64,000 bases of DNA from Mytilus galloprovincialis (Eukaryota > Mollusca > Bivalvia > Mytilida > Mytilidae): assembly GCF_965363235.1 (NCBI RefSeq), contig NC_134843.1:95451795-95515794 (forward strand), in the 5' to 3' direction. Positions 35,401-46,389 of this stretch are shown one piece after another (the stretch's first letter is position 1; every line of letters begins with the position of its first letter). The notes under the pieces are model-generated. The model saw only the letters and a program-made list of their open reading frames with translations. It had not been told where the DNA came from and did no database searches. Position numbers and translations under genes: made by a program.

Positions 35401-38400
35401 CTGCAAAATCAAACATTTTGGCATCGGTCGGAATGGCGAAATCGTGCCACTGCTATTAGAGAATATGTAAACCCAGTCACCACTTCGTCTGGACTAGAGT
35501 TTGACATCTCAGCCGATAACGTTTTATGTTCAGATGAAGGAACATATCGCTGTAAAGTCATAGGTTCCTCAACTGACAACCAGGCAGTACATATAGATAG
35601 ATTTGGAACAGTGAAATTCAAAGGTAGACAATTAAAACAGAAAGATAGAATGAGGTGTAGAAAAGAATTTTTTTAAGCAAGTTATTAATCATGATATGGC
35701 TTAGATTTCATATTATACTTATTTGGCGATCAAATTAAAGCCCTAGGTATTTTGAGTTATTTTATTCAGTTTATCGAATAAAGGCATTGTTTGATTATCA
35801 ACTTACTTTTGTTAAGATAAGGTAGGACTAAAATATTATGCAAACTGAATATAAATACGCTCAGATCAAAATAGTTATCAAGCCAAACAAGAATATCATA
35901 TTTTGAAAAATAATTTAGAAGTAAATAACATAGTACATAATACACCTATTTCCAGAATAAGAAATAAACTTCAAGGACGTTCAAATCGGTTTGTGTTTGT
36001 ACCGGCCGACAAAGCAGCCATCAATGCTGTGGTGGTATGCCGTAAATACTACACGGACGTTCTTAAGAAGGAAATTTTAAATTCATCTACATTCATGGCC
36101 ATGCGCTCCACACAGAGTCATATAGTAAACAAATATATCATAACCACATCGAAGCTTAAGGCTTCTTCTGAACAATTGAAGGTCCCTACTATGTATTGGC
36201 CACCTTAACTACACAAAACAAACTTTAAATATCGTTTCATCTCGGCCTTTAGTAATTATTCTACAACTAATCTTTCAGTGCTTTTAACAAGAACCTTAAC
36301 TACTATCATATAGTATATACTTTTAGATAAATTTGGAGTGTAAAATTTTTTTTGGATGTTTTAGATAAATTTGGAGTGTAAACAATTCTTTGGATGTTTT
36401 AGATAAATTTGGAGTGTAAAAAAATCTTTAGATGTTTTAGATAAATTTGGAGTGTAAAACATTCTTTGGATGTTTTAGATAAATTACTTGCTTTTGATGG
36501 TACTTTTGATTCTGTTGGCAAATTTGATTTTTCTACTCTTTACGCTACACTTTCACACTATTTTATCAAACAAAAGTTTTCCTATTTAATGAAACTGTCG
36601 TTTTGTAAATCTGAATGCAAATATATTTGCTGCAACTCATTTAAAGCCTTCTTCTCTAATGAGAAAGGTAAATATGCAAGATATACTTACTGGAGGTGTG
36701 ATGAGATGATTGATAGTTATCAAAAGTACCAGGATTATAATTTTATACGCTAGACGCGCGTTTCGTCTACATAAGACCCATCAGTGACGCTCAGATCAAA
36801 ATAGTTAAAAAGCCAAATAAATACAGGTTGTAAGTATCCCTATTGGCACTAATTGCTTCCTTTAATAACAGACTTGTTTTTGTACTGTTATGAATCACAG
36901 TTTATGACCAAACTCATAAAAGACCCGTCGAAATTGCATTTTATAGATAAATTCAACAACACGTATCATTATCTTGATGATATATATTTTCGTTAAATAA
37001 TGAAGAATTTCTCAATATACTGAAACTTACCCAAAAGGAACTTACTTTGAATAAATCTAATGTAAACGGTAATAACTGTCATTTCCTAGATTTCGATATT
37101 TAGGTTTTAAACGGGAAACTCCACACTAAAATTTACGTCAAAAGGGACGATCTTTCGTTCCCTATTGTTAATTTTCCATTTTTAGATGGTGATGTTCCTT
37201 TGGCACCATTTTACGTTGTTTATATTTTACAGCTCGTTCGCTATTCCCGTGTCTGTTGTGGCGTTTTTGATTTAACGAACGTAGATTATATATTACTGGT
37301 AAATAATTAAATAAAGGCAACAGTAGTATACCGCTGTTCGAAACTCATAAATCGATAAAAAAAAAAATCCGTGTTACAAACTAAAACTGAGGGAAACGCA
37401 TCAAATATAAGAGGAGAACAACGACACAACATTAAAATGTAACACACACAGAAACGAACTAAGCATTAGACAAAATCCGATGAGACCAACAAATAAAACA
37501 TCAAAACTAAATACATGAATTTGGGATAGAAAAGTACCGTCACACATCGTATAGTAATGTGAATTCACACTCAAGTATAAGAGGAAACAAACGACACAAC
37601 ATAAACAGAACGTTAAAATGTACCACACACAGAAACCAACTATAATATAACAATGGCCATATTCCTGACTTGGTACAGGACTTTTTTTTTAAAGAAAAAA
37701 CTGGTGGGTTGAACATGGTTTTGTGGCATGCCAAGCCTCCCGCTTTAATGGCAATGTTAAATATAACATTAAAATGACAACATAACATTACAGGACTACA
37801 ATTCAAATAAATAGGAGAACATATTAGACAAAGAAACACACGATGAATAGCTTACAAAAGGCAGCAAGTTTAAATTTTAATACGCCAGAAATGCGTTTCG
37901 TCCACACAAGACTTACTAGTGACGCTCAGATACAAAAGTTCGAAAGCCAAAACAAGTACAAAGTTGAACAGCACTGAGGACCAAAAGTTCAAAAAAGTTG
38001 TGCCAAATACGACTAAGGTTTTCTGCTTGGGACAAGAACATCCTGAGAACTCTCAGATTAAGCCAGGGATTTCGTTACCATAAATTACTTAAAACCTTTA
38101 CTATTTTTTTTCATAGATATAAAGATTTGGTTGTAAAGTTTGGTTGTACTTGGTAAACTTGTCGATGCTTTAAATAAACTTATTCTAAAAGGTTACTAAT
38201 TCAACACTGTAATAAGATAATTGAATGTTGTTTTTATTGGCATAACTTTTGATTTTTTTATCAGTAAATTAAAAACAAACTAAATATTACTAGTATGTTA
38301 TAAACATATACACATTCACGGATCTACAATATGTCGATACCTGTATCTTGGCATTGCACAAGTTCATGTTTTTCGCTGACTGTTTATGACGTCTTTACAC

Positions 38401-41400
38401 TAAAGCCATTGAATGTTGGATGTGTACGGATTGATAATTTTGTTTTAGATGCATGATTTTTTTATTAGTTGTTAGTAGCTCAGAACTAACTGTCTGTTAA
38501 CTTCGAGTACTCTGAGATCTGTTCCTAGTGTCTTTATTGTTGTTGGAATGTACAAGTACCTGGCCACGTTCACTTGTATTTTTGTCAATCTCAAGTTTTT
38601 AGCCCTTTTCAACTGATTTTTATAGTTCGTTCTTATGTTGTACTGTTATACCACTGTCCCAGGTTAGGGGGAGGGTAAGGATCCCGCTAACATGTTTAAT
38701 CCCGCTCCTTGAACTGATTTTTATAGTTTGTTCTTATGTTGTACTGTCATACCACTGTCCCAGGTTAGGGAGAGGGTTGGGATCCCGCTAAAATGTTTAA
38801 TCCCGCCACATTCTGTTTGTTTGTGTCTATCCCAAGTCAGGAGCCTGTAATTCAGTGGTTGTCGTTTGTTTATATGTTACATATTTGTTTTTTGTTCAAT
38901 TTTTGTACAAGGCCGTTAGTTTTCTTGTTTGAATTGTTATACATTGTCATTTCGACCGCCTTTAATAGCTGACTATGCAGTATGGGCTTTGCTAATTGTT
39001 GAAGGCTGTATGATTATATATAGTTGTTAATTTCTGTGTAATTGTGGTCGCTTGTGGCAATCATACCACATCTTCTTATTTTATAATCAACATTGGGGAG
39101 ACCAAAGTCGTTCGCACACACCTTGTAATATAAGAATATTATCCTCTACAACTTTGTACTTGTTTTGCTTTCTAACTATATTGATTATAGCTTCACTAAT
39201 GAGTCGTATGTAGACGAAACCCGCGTCTGGCGTTTTAAATTATAAGCCTGGTACCTGTGATAACTATTTAATAACTGATACACCTGAATGCATATCATAA
39301 AATAATTTTAAGATTTACCAATAATTTTTCTGGCCGATAAAATATTTGAAGGACTTTTCAGCATGATTTGATAAATAATATAACAGAATAGGCAGGACGT
39401 GAACAATCGTTTTGATAAAAATCTTGTATAATAAAACCTTCTGAAAAGCGTTTATTATATTTATGATTCTGAAAGTTTTTTGAAGAAAATAGAAACACCA
39501 AATTTATATAAAATTTGAAACAACAATGCTCAATTGCACACTTTGCACCAACTTAGAGATGCGAACGTCATACAAAGAATCAAACGGAATATACCTCATA
39601 CCTGGCTAAGAAAAGAAAAGTTACATCAGGAAATATAACACAATTCTAACTTATCAGTCAGTTACATACCTTCTGCCACATTGTATGGCGTTTATGTATC
39701 TCAATTGCAACGTTATCTTGCATATTTATACTAGACGGACTTCAATAGAAGGGGTCTGCTACTTAAACATATAGGCAAAACTGTTCCTACAGAGTTATGG
39801 GGGAAAACGACTGAAGTCAACACTACTTACATTTACTGTCACCATCACGATATGTCTATGTATCATCTCACTAACGACATGATTTTTAAATCTTAGAACT
39901 TTAGATACAAGAACAATCTTCTAATGTGTATATTTATCGAATCTTCTAATCTGTAACTTTAGCGAATCTTCTAATCTTTAACTTTAGTGAATCTTCTAAT
40001 CTGTAACTCTAGCGAATCTTATCCTATTCCCTTTTGCAACAGTTCGCCTTGATTTAGCATGGAGCAAAAATTATAAAATTAAACAAAAGGAACAGAGTTT
40101 GAAAGATAATTTATTTACAGAAATTGTCTTTTTAAACGGTTTATTTTTTAAGAATATATTCATGTTGACGTCTTTTTCAAATAACCAATTAGATGAATTG
40201 CTGACAAAAACATTTCTAGGAAAATACTTATTACTGTACCAGTGAAATTCTTGTGATTACAAAAATGTTTTTAATTAACAGATTTAAAGCTAAAACAATC
40301 CACTACTTTAACCTATGACGAATCAACAGGTATGGTATTTAAGATTATTTCTATCCGTGAAGAAAAGTCTACAACCGATATGCATATTTCTCTAATTCTT
40401 TGACAATTTATACCTTTCTATTCTCATTGTATAAAAAATAATAATCAATGTGTGATCTAAGAAGATGATGGGATGAGTTAAAGGGTCATAACCTTAATCA
40501 GCTTATTTAAATATTCTAACAAGGGTTAATGAAATTGACAACTATGTGAAATCTCGAAGGCAATCGAAGGGGATTTTCGTTTAACAAAAAAAACAAAAAA
40601 TATTTTTTAATCATTAGAGAAACAAATTCTTACATTGTTACTCATGGATTATCGGATTTATCTAATCTCGATAGTTAAATAATAAATACCAACTATCTCG
40701 ATTGGATAAATACGATAACCAACTGGTATCAATGTCAGAATCTATATAAAAGGATCTTTATGGACTATTTCTATAGTAAAAGTGCTTTGTATATAAATTT
40801 ATAAGTTCAATAAATATCATGTGAGAATGCCGTTTACAAGAAACATAGACTAATTTTATAAAACCTTCATTCAATTATTTCCTGGATATGCGTCCACAAA
40901 AGCTTATTATCAATGTACCGGAGTTATAGTACAAAAAAAATATCAAAGAAAACTCCGAACAAGGAGAGTGGATTGAACATCCACAAACATGGTTATACCC
41001 GCCAGTTATGGTGTGTACCTGTACAAAAATCACGAGCTTTAATTTCATTGGATGTTGTTTGTTGCTGTGCATAACATCTGCTTTTCGTCAATAATTGTTT
41101 TGTACATATATAATTTGAGTGACACATTGATTGAAAATAACTGTGTTCTTCTTTTCCAGCAGTAACATGTTCACTATTAAATCGGAGGGCGCAATGAAAT
41201 GATATACATATAGCGGTATAATTACAGTCTTGTAAAAACACAGTAATTGTTGTTTATACAATATAAAAAAAATAGTGGTATGACGGCCAATGAGACAACT
41301 CTCCACAAGTGACCACAATGACACAGTAATTAACAACTATAGGTCACTGTAGGGCCTTCAACAATTACCAAACCCAAGACCGCATAGTTAGCTATAAAAA

Positions 41401-44400
41401 GCCCAAAAATGGCAATGTAAACCAATTCAAACGAGAAAACTAACGGCCTTATTTATGTACAAAAAATGAACGAAAATCAAATATGTAACACAAAAACAAA
41501 CGACAACCACTGAATTGGATCTACATAATTTGTGAATCAATTAAGGTAGATCATTGGTTAAGGTTTCTTGAGATAGAACTTTCTTATACTTTGCCAAAAT
41601 GAAAGATTTTACTATGCTCTTTTCAAAAATATAATAAAAGGATGGATCACCGTGCTTTTTTTGAAGCTATGAGTCGTTGCTTAAATTTGCTCAAAATGAT
41701 CATGAAAAAAACACATTTTTTTGTCATAGAAAAAACTATGAGATATAATTTGGAAATAAATTGTGAGAAGATAGGTTTTATAATATTTTTTAAGAAAATA
41801 AAAGGAAAAAATGGTGTCACCAAACTCGTTTTCTTGCTACAAGTAAAAATAAAAATTTCCCTATCAGTCCAGTATAAATTTGTTATTAAATGGCTTAGTT
41901 GAAAAAAAAAATTTTAAACACAAATGTTTGTTATTTGTTTAAATATTTTAAGTAACGCAAATAAATTAGCAAGTTTTCTCCATATAAATAAACAGTCTTA
42001 TCCATAAAATTGCACATCTGTCTAAAAATTTGCAGATTTGGGCAAATAACTTGACTGATTGTGCACAGCAATAGTACAATCCAAGATGGCGGTATACTAT
42101 GAATATACCCTAAATAAAACATAAATGTGTTTATATATATATCGTTAACAATATAAGTAATTTATTGATTGAATTACATTTAATTTGATAATTTAATTCA
42201 TTTCCAGTCTGTTCATCCGAAATGAATACAATTTTAATAGCTTGCATTGCTATTCTAATAGCAGGGATTCTCATAGGATTTGCGATATCGGTTTTGTTAT
42301 ACAAAAAAAGTGAGTTAAACTTCAGGAATATGACAGTTATTTTCCATTCATTTAACGGTTTGCATCAAATTCCATTATATTGACAACGATGTGTGAACAA
42401 AACGAACTGACATAATAGGTGAAATGTCAAAAGCAGGGGTACGGCAGTCAACATTGTGTTTTAATTTTAATAACTATAAAAACAAACAAATATGTGCCAA
42501 AGAAGCAAACAATTACAAGTACATTCAAGAAACCTTATAAAAGAAACATGATAATGGTACAGAAATGTGTAACTTACTTGGATATACTTTGAATTGAAAT
42601 TATTTTTCCGGACATTGTTTTCTGTATGAACAAATTACTTCAGGCAATGTAAGCTTTTTAAAGATTAAACTACAAATTTTATTACAAATAGCAAGTACAC
42701 ATAAATCGAGAGCTTTAAACCTTTTTGTAATTTCATGGTTTTCTTGTAACTAACAGGTGTCATTGTTATAAAGTGGAAAAAAGAAAGGTGAGATCTTAGT
42801 TTTAACATCTTATCCCTCACTAGTAGATTTAATAAATAAACTAGAGGCTCTTAAAGTCATATGAAACGAGTGAGTGGTGAAACATAATGTTTATCCAATT
42901 CTTGAACCAATTCATGTATATATCATAAACTTAGTCCTCTGTGCACGATTTTATCATTATTTATGCAAATATATCATATAATCGTCAATTTTTTTTCTCT
43001 CTGTTTGTTATAATTTAACAAATATGGCTTGTCATTAAATGCCGTGTTTTGAAGCCGAGTTTTACCGATTGTCACCTTATAGTAAACAAATCACAAAAAG
43101 CATGGGTATTGAGCACGTGTTTAACATGTATAATCAGATATTTGTTTATTTCAATGACAGATCCATGCGTAATGCGATCACCGGATTTTTACGTGGAGGG
43201 TTACGCTCGGGTCACTATGCATACGGAAAATATTTCGGCGAATTGCTTCCTGGAAGCAAGCAATTAAAAATAAGTAAACTTCTTCTAAATGTGGACAAAT
43301 AAAAGAATTTTCCTCAGAAAAAAGAATATGTACATAAGTTGTATAATGAAAACTATCCATTTAGTTATAAAAAACATATGCATATTTTTTTTTAATTTGA
43401 GGTTTCTTATGACTTTAAGAGCCTGTGTCGCTCACCTTGGTCTATGTGCATATTAAACAAAAGACACAGATGGATTCATGACAAAATTGTGTTTTGTTGA
43501 TGGTGATGTGTTTGTAGATCTTACTTTACTGAACATTCTTGCTTCTTACAATTATCTCTATCTATAATGAACTTGGCCCTTAAGTAATAGAGGAAAATAT
43601 TTTGTAATTCATGAAAATTGTTGAAAATTGACTATAAAGGGCAATAACTCCTTAAGGGGTCAATTGACCATTTTGGTCATGTTAACTTATTTGTAGATCT
43701 TATTTTGCTGAGCCTAATGCTGTTTACAGTTTATCTCTATCTATAATAATACTCAAGATAATAACCCAAAACAGCAAAAATTCCTTGAAATTACCAATTC
43801 AGGGGCAGGAACCCAGCAACCAATTGTCCGATTAATCTGAATATTACAGGGCAGATAGATCTTGACTCAATTAACAATTTAACCCTGTCAGATTTGCTCT
43901 AAATGCTTTGGTTTCAAAGTTATAAGCCAAAATCTACATTTTACCCCTATTTTCTATTTTTAGCCATGGCGGCCATCTTGGTTGGTTGGCCAGGTCACCC
44001 CACACATATTTTTTTTAACAAGATACCCCAATGATGATTGTGGCTAAATTTGGTTAAATTTAGCTCAGTAGTTTCGTCGGAGAAGATTTTTGTAAAAGTT
44101 AACGACGACGACGGAGGTCACACAGGAAGAAGAAATATAAAATAATTTTGTCGTTTAAAGTATTTTCAAAATTATAATTTCACATGTTAAATGGTCCCTG
44201 TCTCTTACGGATGTAAACCGTGAAACTGTTTTGAACAGTAACCAGTAATAGGCCGTATATGAATAAGATATTCGCATGAATATCACATAGAAAATTCATG
44301 ATGTAAAACAAGTATATACTAACCTCATGTTTACAGTTATCTTACATGAAATTACGGGGGCAATACTTTTCTTGTGTTTGATAAAACCCTTCTAAATATA

Positions 44401-44682
44401 TTTCTAAACTGTATATATTTAGAGAGAAATATTCATTTTGTGTTTTAAGAGTTCCTGGCTATAGCATAGGTACTTCTTTACCCTAATAAAAAAGTGCATA
44501 ATATTTTTTTATGTGTTAGTGAATCAACGAAAAAAATAAAAAGTATCAGCAATGTCGAAATTATTAATTTTATGTTATTTATATTTTACAGAATATATAC
44601 AGATACAAACGCGACGACAACAACAGAGCATGATTATGATTCAACAACAGAATATCACATGTACAATATGGCAGAAGGCTGA
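32424..44682 (+). CDS. Ig-domain type I membrane protein, five coding exons
   Basis: I join 32424-32481, 35210-35623, 42208-42309, 42757-42787 and 44592-44682. All introns are GT-AG, phases match (1, 1, 1, 2) and the total of 696 nt gives 231 aa plus stop. Residues 1-19 (MLIYYLILAGLMLVFMQTC) are a signal peptide. Residues 20-158 form one Ig-like V-type domain from a symmetric phase 1-1 exon: Cys47 in LKFRC and Cys134 in SDEGTYRC form the expected disulfide, the DEGxYxC signature is complete, and Cys25 and Cys126 are extra. N-glycosylation sites are N66 and N86. Residues 166-189 are a transmembrane helix followed by KKSVIVIKWKK, a basic stop-transfer. The 30-residue tail has tyrosines at 204, 217, 223 and 226 but no canonical ITAM or ITIM. 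A cell-surface receptor or adhesion role is inferred. Further Ig exons in the 6.6-kb second intron cannot be excluded, but I found none. I do not recognise a named family. Confidence 0.78.
33350..35170 (+). mobile_element. Tx1/L1-like LINE fragment in Ig-gene intron 1
   Basis: The LINE lies in the same orientation as the Ig gene and ends about 40 bp before the Ig exon. It is 5'-truncated near SYRPIILPNVDYKILARIMA, the RT motif 1 region. It holds the RT core, the long C-terminal region and a short 3' UTR. Endonuclease and ORF1 are absent. Confidence 0.85.
33590..35101 (+). pseudogene. LINE reverse transcriptase and C-terminal region, inactivated
   Basis: One frame carries TDQEKAFDRVSHDFLF (catalytic Asp), GIKQGFPLSSILY and FQHADDTTFSLA (ADD box). 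In-frame stops at 33974 and 34772 interrupt it, and the part upstream of about 33590 lies in another frame. GGLHFPDIMLKMFAFRLKFL (about 34397) is the hallmark of Tx1/L1-type C-terminal regions. CPVCAQSREDLEHMFINC (about 34890) is the CxxC...H...C motif. HADD replaces the usual YADD, so even the active box is altered. Confidence 0.85.
36318..36485 (+). repeat. 38-bp minisatellite inside the PLE-B coding region
   Basis: Four-plus units with period exactly 38 bp (GATGTTTTAG at about 36355, 36393, 36431 and 36469). The unit equals one segment of the element's own reading frame (WSVNNSLDVLDK), so it is a local tandem expansion of element sequence. Confidence 0.88.
36713..36832 (+). repeat. R1 mussel repeat inside PLE-B
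   Basis: AGTTATCAAAAGTACCAGGA, CGCTAGACGCGCGTTTCGTC, GACCCATCAGTGACGCTCAG and AAAAAGCCAAATAAATAC: a short 5' R1 portion replacing PLE-B sequence. A further R1 scrap is at 35865-35905. Confidence 0.75.
37308..37850 (-). repeat. R3 mussel repeat, longest copy
   Basis: It begins with inverted CAGTAGTATACCGCTGTT and ends with TGGCATGCCAAGCCTCCCGC and CAACATAACATTACAGGAC. It contains the two internal halves seen at 9300-9702, each with a TTGTGTCGTT core. Confidence 0.7.
37853..38045 (+). repeat. R1 mussel repeat
   Basis: TACGCCAGAAATGCGTTTCG, CACAAGACTTACTAGTGACG and GTTGTGCCAAATACGACTAA, ending in TGCTTGGGACAAGAACATCC. It is diverged at the core. Confidence 0.75.
38600..39270. repeat. R2 repeat with a duplicated head, then inverted R1
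   Basis: 38600-39085 is a plus-strand R2 copy. Its first about 100 bp (GTTCTTATGTTGTACTGT, CCACTGTCCCAGGTTAGGG) occur twice in tandem. The end is CAATCATACCACATCTTC. About 39095-39268 is an inverted R1 copy (TCACTAATGAGTCGTATGTA, CGAAACCCGCGTCTGG). Confidence 0.75.
39911..40022. repeat. 25-bp minisatellite
   Basis: Four units of CGAATCTTCTAATCTGTAAC plus TTTAG with few changes, inside Ig-gene intron 2. Confidence 0.85.
40023..41250. other. Intron sequence without recognised features
   Basis: Part of Ig-gene intron 2. I looked for another Ig exon (paired Cys with a DxGxYxC signature between AG and GT sites) and found none. Confidence 0.45.
41255..41530 (-). repeat. R2 mussel repeat, inverted
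   Basis: AGTGGTATGACGGCCAATGA, ACAACTATAGGTCACTGTAG, GAAAACTAACGGCCTTATTT and CAAACGACAACCACTGAATT are the inverse of the R2 body at 38830-39080. Confidence 0.75.
41531..42125. repeat. Possible dispersed mussel repeat, single copy here
   Basis: The block from GATAGAACTTTCTTATACTT to ATCCAAGATGGCGGTATAC recalls a common mussel repeat from memory. There is no second copy in this window to prove it. An 86-codon open stretch within it looks incidental. Confidence 0.3.
42838..44120 (-). repeat. R5 mussel repeat, inverted, with a nested MITE
   Basis: The reverse of the R5 copy at 25.8-28.4 kb. It starts AACTAGAGGCTC, resumes after the MITE at GAGCCTGTGTCGCTCACCTT, passes GCCATGGCGGCCATCTTGG near 43970 and ends AAAAGTTAACGACGACGACG. 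It holds one unit of the tandem half and part of another. Confidence 0.8.
42851..43418. mobile_element. piggyBac-type MITE, TTAA-flanked
   Basis: TTAA occurs at both borders (42851-42854 and 43415-43418). The 560-bp insert (42855-43414) has inverted ends AGTCATATGAAACG and, inverted, AGTCATAAGAAACC (12 of 14 match). Removing it with one TTAA restores the R5 terminus GAGGCTCTTAAGAGCC, close to GAGGCTCTAAAGAGCC in the other copy. TTAA duplication is the piggyBac signature. No transposase is encoded; an 87-codon frame at 43039-43302 has no recognisable domain. Confidence 0.75.
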
Positions 44683-45985
44683 TTATTCTTTTATTGAGAT
44701 TAAGATGATATTTTCTTTTGTAGACATATGGTATCTGCTCTCTGGTCGGGTTGTTTGACACATTCTCCATTTTCATTCTTAGTTTTATTTTGGTACATTG
44801 GAAATATGCAAAAACTGTTAGATTATAATAATTATTAAATCAATTGATCGAAACCGTCTTTTTCTTTTTACGAAATAAGCATGATGTCATTGCCATGTTG
44901 CTTTTTCATCTTTCCGGGACCACTGCATAATTATTTGTTCAATAATATCATTATGCTTTTAAAATTTAGAGATATGTATTGTGATTTAATTTCTTTATAA
45001 CATGAAGTAAGCTAGTTAAATACCATTTAAATTGTGTTTAGTTTTGACATTTATCAGTGCGTTGTCATGTTGAATTCAAAAATTTGTACTCAAATTCTGT
45101 GTTATGAAATTATTTTAAATTTGGATAAGAACTTCATACTGTGTGTCACGATCATAGTGATCCTGTTTTCTCTGTATGTTTATAATGAACAGTTTGATGA
45201 TATATATATTTATCGTTATTTTTGGCATTTTTCCTTTGATCTTTTTTTGTGATAATCTTTCATATCATTCTACTTGCTTGAGATGTAAATTTACCACTAG
45301 AAACGTGGCGTTGCTAATTAGATTGATATGAAATTGACAATGTCGTCATAGGTAAAATAGCGGTAGACAGATTATCATTGGTCATCTCAACTCGATTGCT
45401 TTTCTTACTTTCGCCGTACCGGCTCAACCGAAATCAATCAATCTAGTTGATATGATCAACGATAATCTATGAATAAAGCATGAAGTTTACATTACATATT
45501 ACAACGAAGGTCTTTGTATTATAGAAAGGCATGATATTTCATCAGGAAGCTTATACAATTTCATCATTTTTAGAAACATTATTTGTACACACACTTTTTA
45601 CATTGGTGATACATTGGTGATACCGATTTCGGTCGAACAACATTACTATCCAATAAACTGTAGTGTACAAATCGTGTATAACTTAACTCAATATTGGTTT
45701 GTCAGCATATAAACACAAAGGATGATAAGTCTACAATAGTTATTTGTCATCTATTTATGTAAAATTATCAAACTCAGCCGAAAATTTGTATTTTGTATCA
45801 ATGTCAGAAGTATGTATATGAATAATTGAGATGAGTATAGCATGAATTCTAGCAGTGAATGATAGGAAGCCGAACGACACTAACAAAACATATTTCAAGT
45901 CATATTTGATTTTAAATAAGAGGTAATAGTATCTTATATATCTGGACATAAAAATTGGTTCTTACAAAATATGTTCAACCGGACT
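44683..45985. other. 3' flank of the Ig gene
   Basis: A short PLE-B end (GTCGGGTTGTTTGACACATT, about 44735-44790) lies just after the stop codon. An AATAAA at 45472-45477 could be the poly(A) signal, giving a 3' UTR of about 0.8 kb. Otherwise nothing is recognised. Confidence 0.35.
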
Positions 45986-45989
45986 TTTG

Positions 45990-46135
45990 TTGCACTGCAG
46001 TGTTTGTTGTTTCTTTCTTTTCCTCTTTTGTTGATGTATTTACAACAGTTTTAGTTTGTAACCCGGATTTTTTTTCTATCAATCGATTTATGAGTCTTTC
46101 GAACAGCGGTATACTACTGTTGCCTTTATTTGGAA
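45990..46135 (+). repeat. R3 mussel repeat, 3' part
   Basis: GTTTTAGTTTGTAACCCGGA, ATCGATTTATGAGTCTTTCG and AACAGCGGTATACTACTG match the end of the other R3 copies. Confidence 0.7.
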
Positions 46136-46325
46136 AGGTCCTCCTCAAATTAAAATACGAAATAAAAAGGAGCATCATCAGCTACTTCCCTTTGTCTACT
46201 ATAACTTAAAACCTATGTGTCGAAGGGAAAACACTGGTTAAAATTATTTAGAAGATTATTGAAAACCAATCTTAAAACAAAAAACAAGATTCTTGTTGAT
46301 ATCTTTTAACAATTCGAAAATTTTG

Positions 46326-46383
<58 letters not shown>
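46326..46383. repeat. (TA)n microsatellite
   Basis: A perfect TA run of about 56 bp. A second short TA/TG run is at about 46898-46925. Confidence 0.95.
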
Positions 46384-46387
<4 letters not shown>

Positions 46388-46389
46388 TC

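Larger units (their letters stand above)
35905..37300 (+). mobile_element. PLE-B Penelope-like retroelement copy in Ig-gene intron 2
   Basis: Parts in order: an N-terminal region with FVPADKAAINAVVVCRKYY (about 35985-36050); YWPP and FKYRFIS-like RT entry (about 36190-36240); FDFSTLYATLSHYFIKQKFSY, RT block A (about 36510-36575); a YLDD box near 36965; and a C-terminal FPIVNFPFLDGDVPLAPF segment (about 37160-37210). RT motifs of this type with YIDD/YLDD and GIPMG boxes resemble Penelope-like elements. The copy is broken in several places, holds a minisatellite (36318-36485) and an R1 insertion (36713-36832), and the segment between block A and the YLDD box is lost. Confidence 0.7.

Noticed and set aside
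41642-41902. 86-codon frame in Ig-gene intron 2, considered as an extra exon
   Set aside because: Lys/Phe-rich low-complexity translation, no Cys pair or Ig signature, and probably part of a dispersed repeat.
43039-43302. 87-codon frame inside the TTAA element
   Set aside because: Too short, no domain, and the element is otherwise non-coding.
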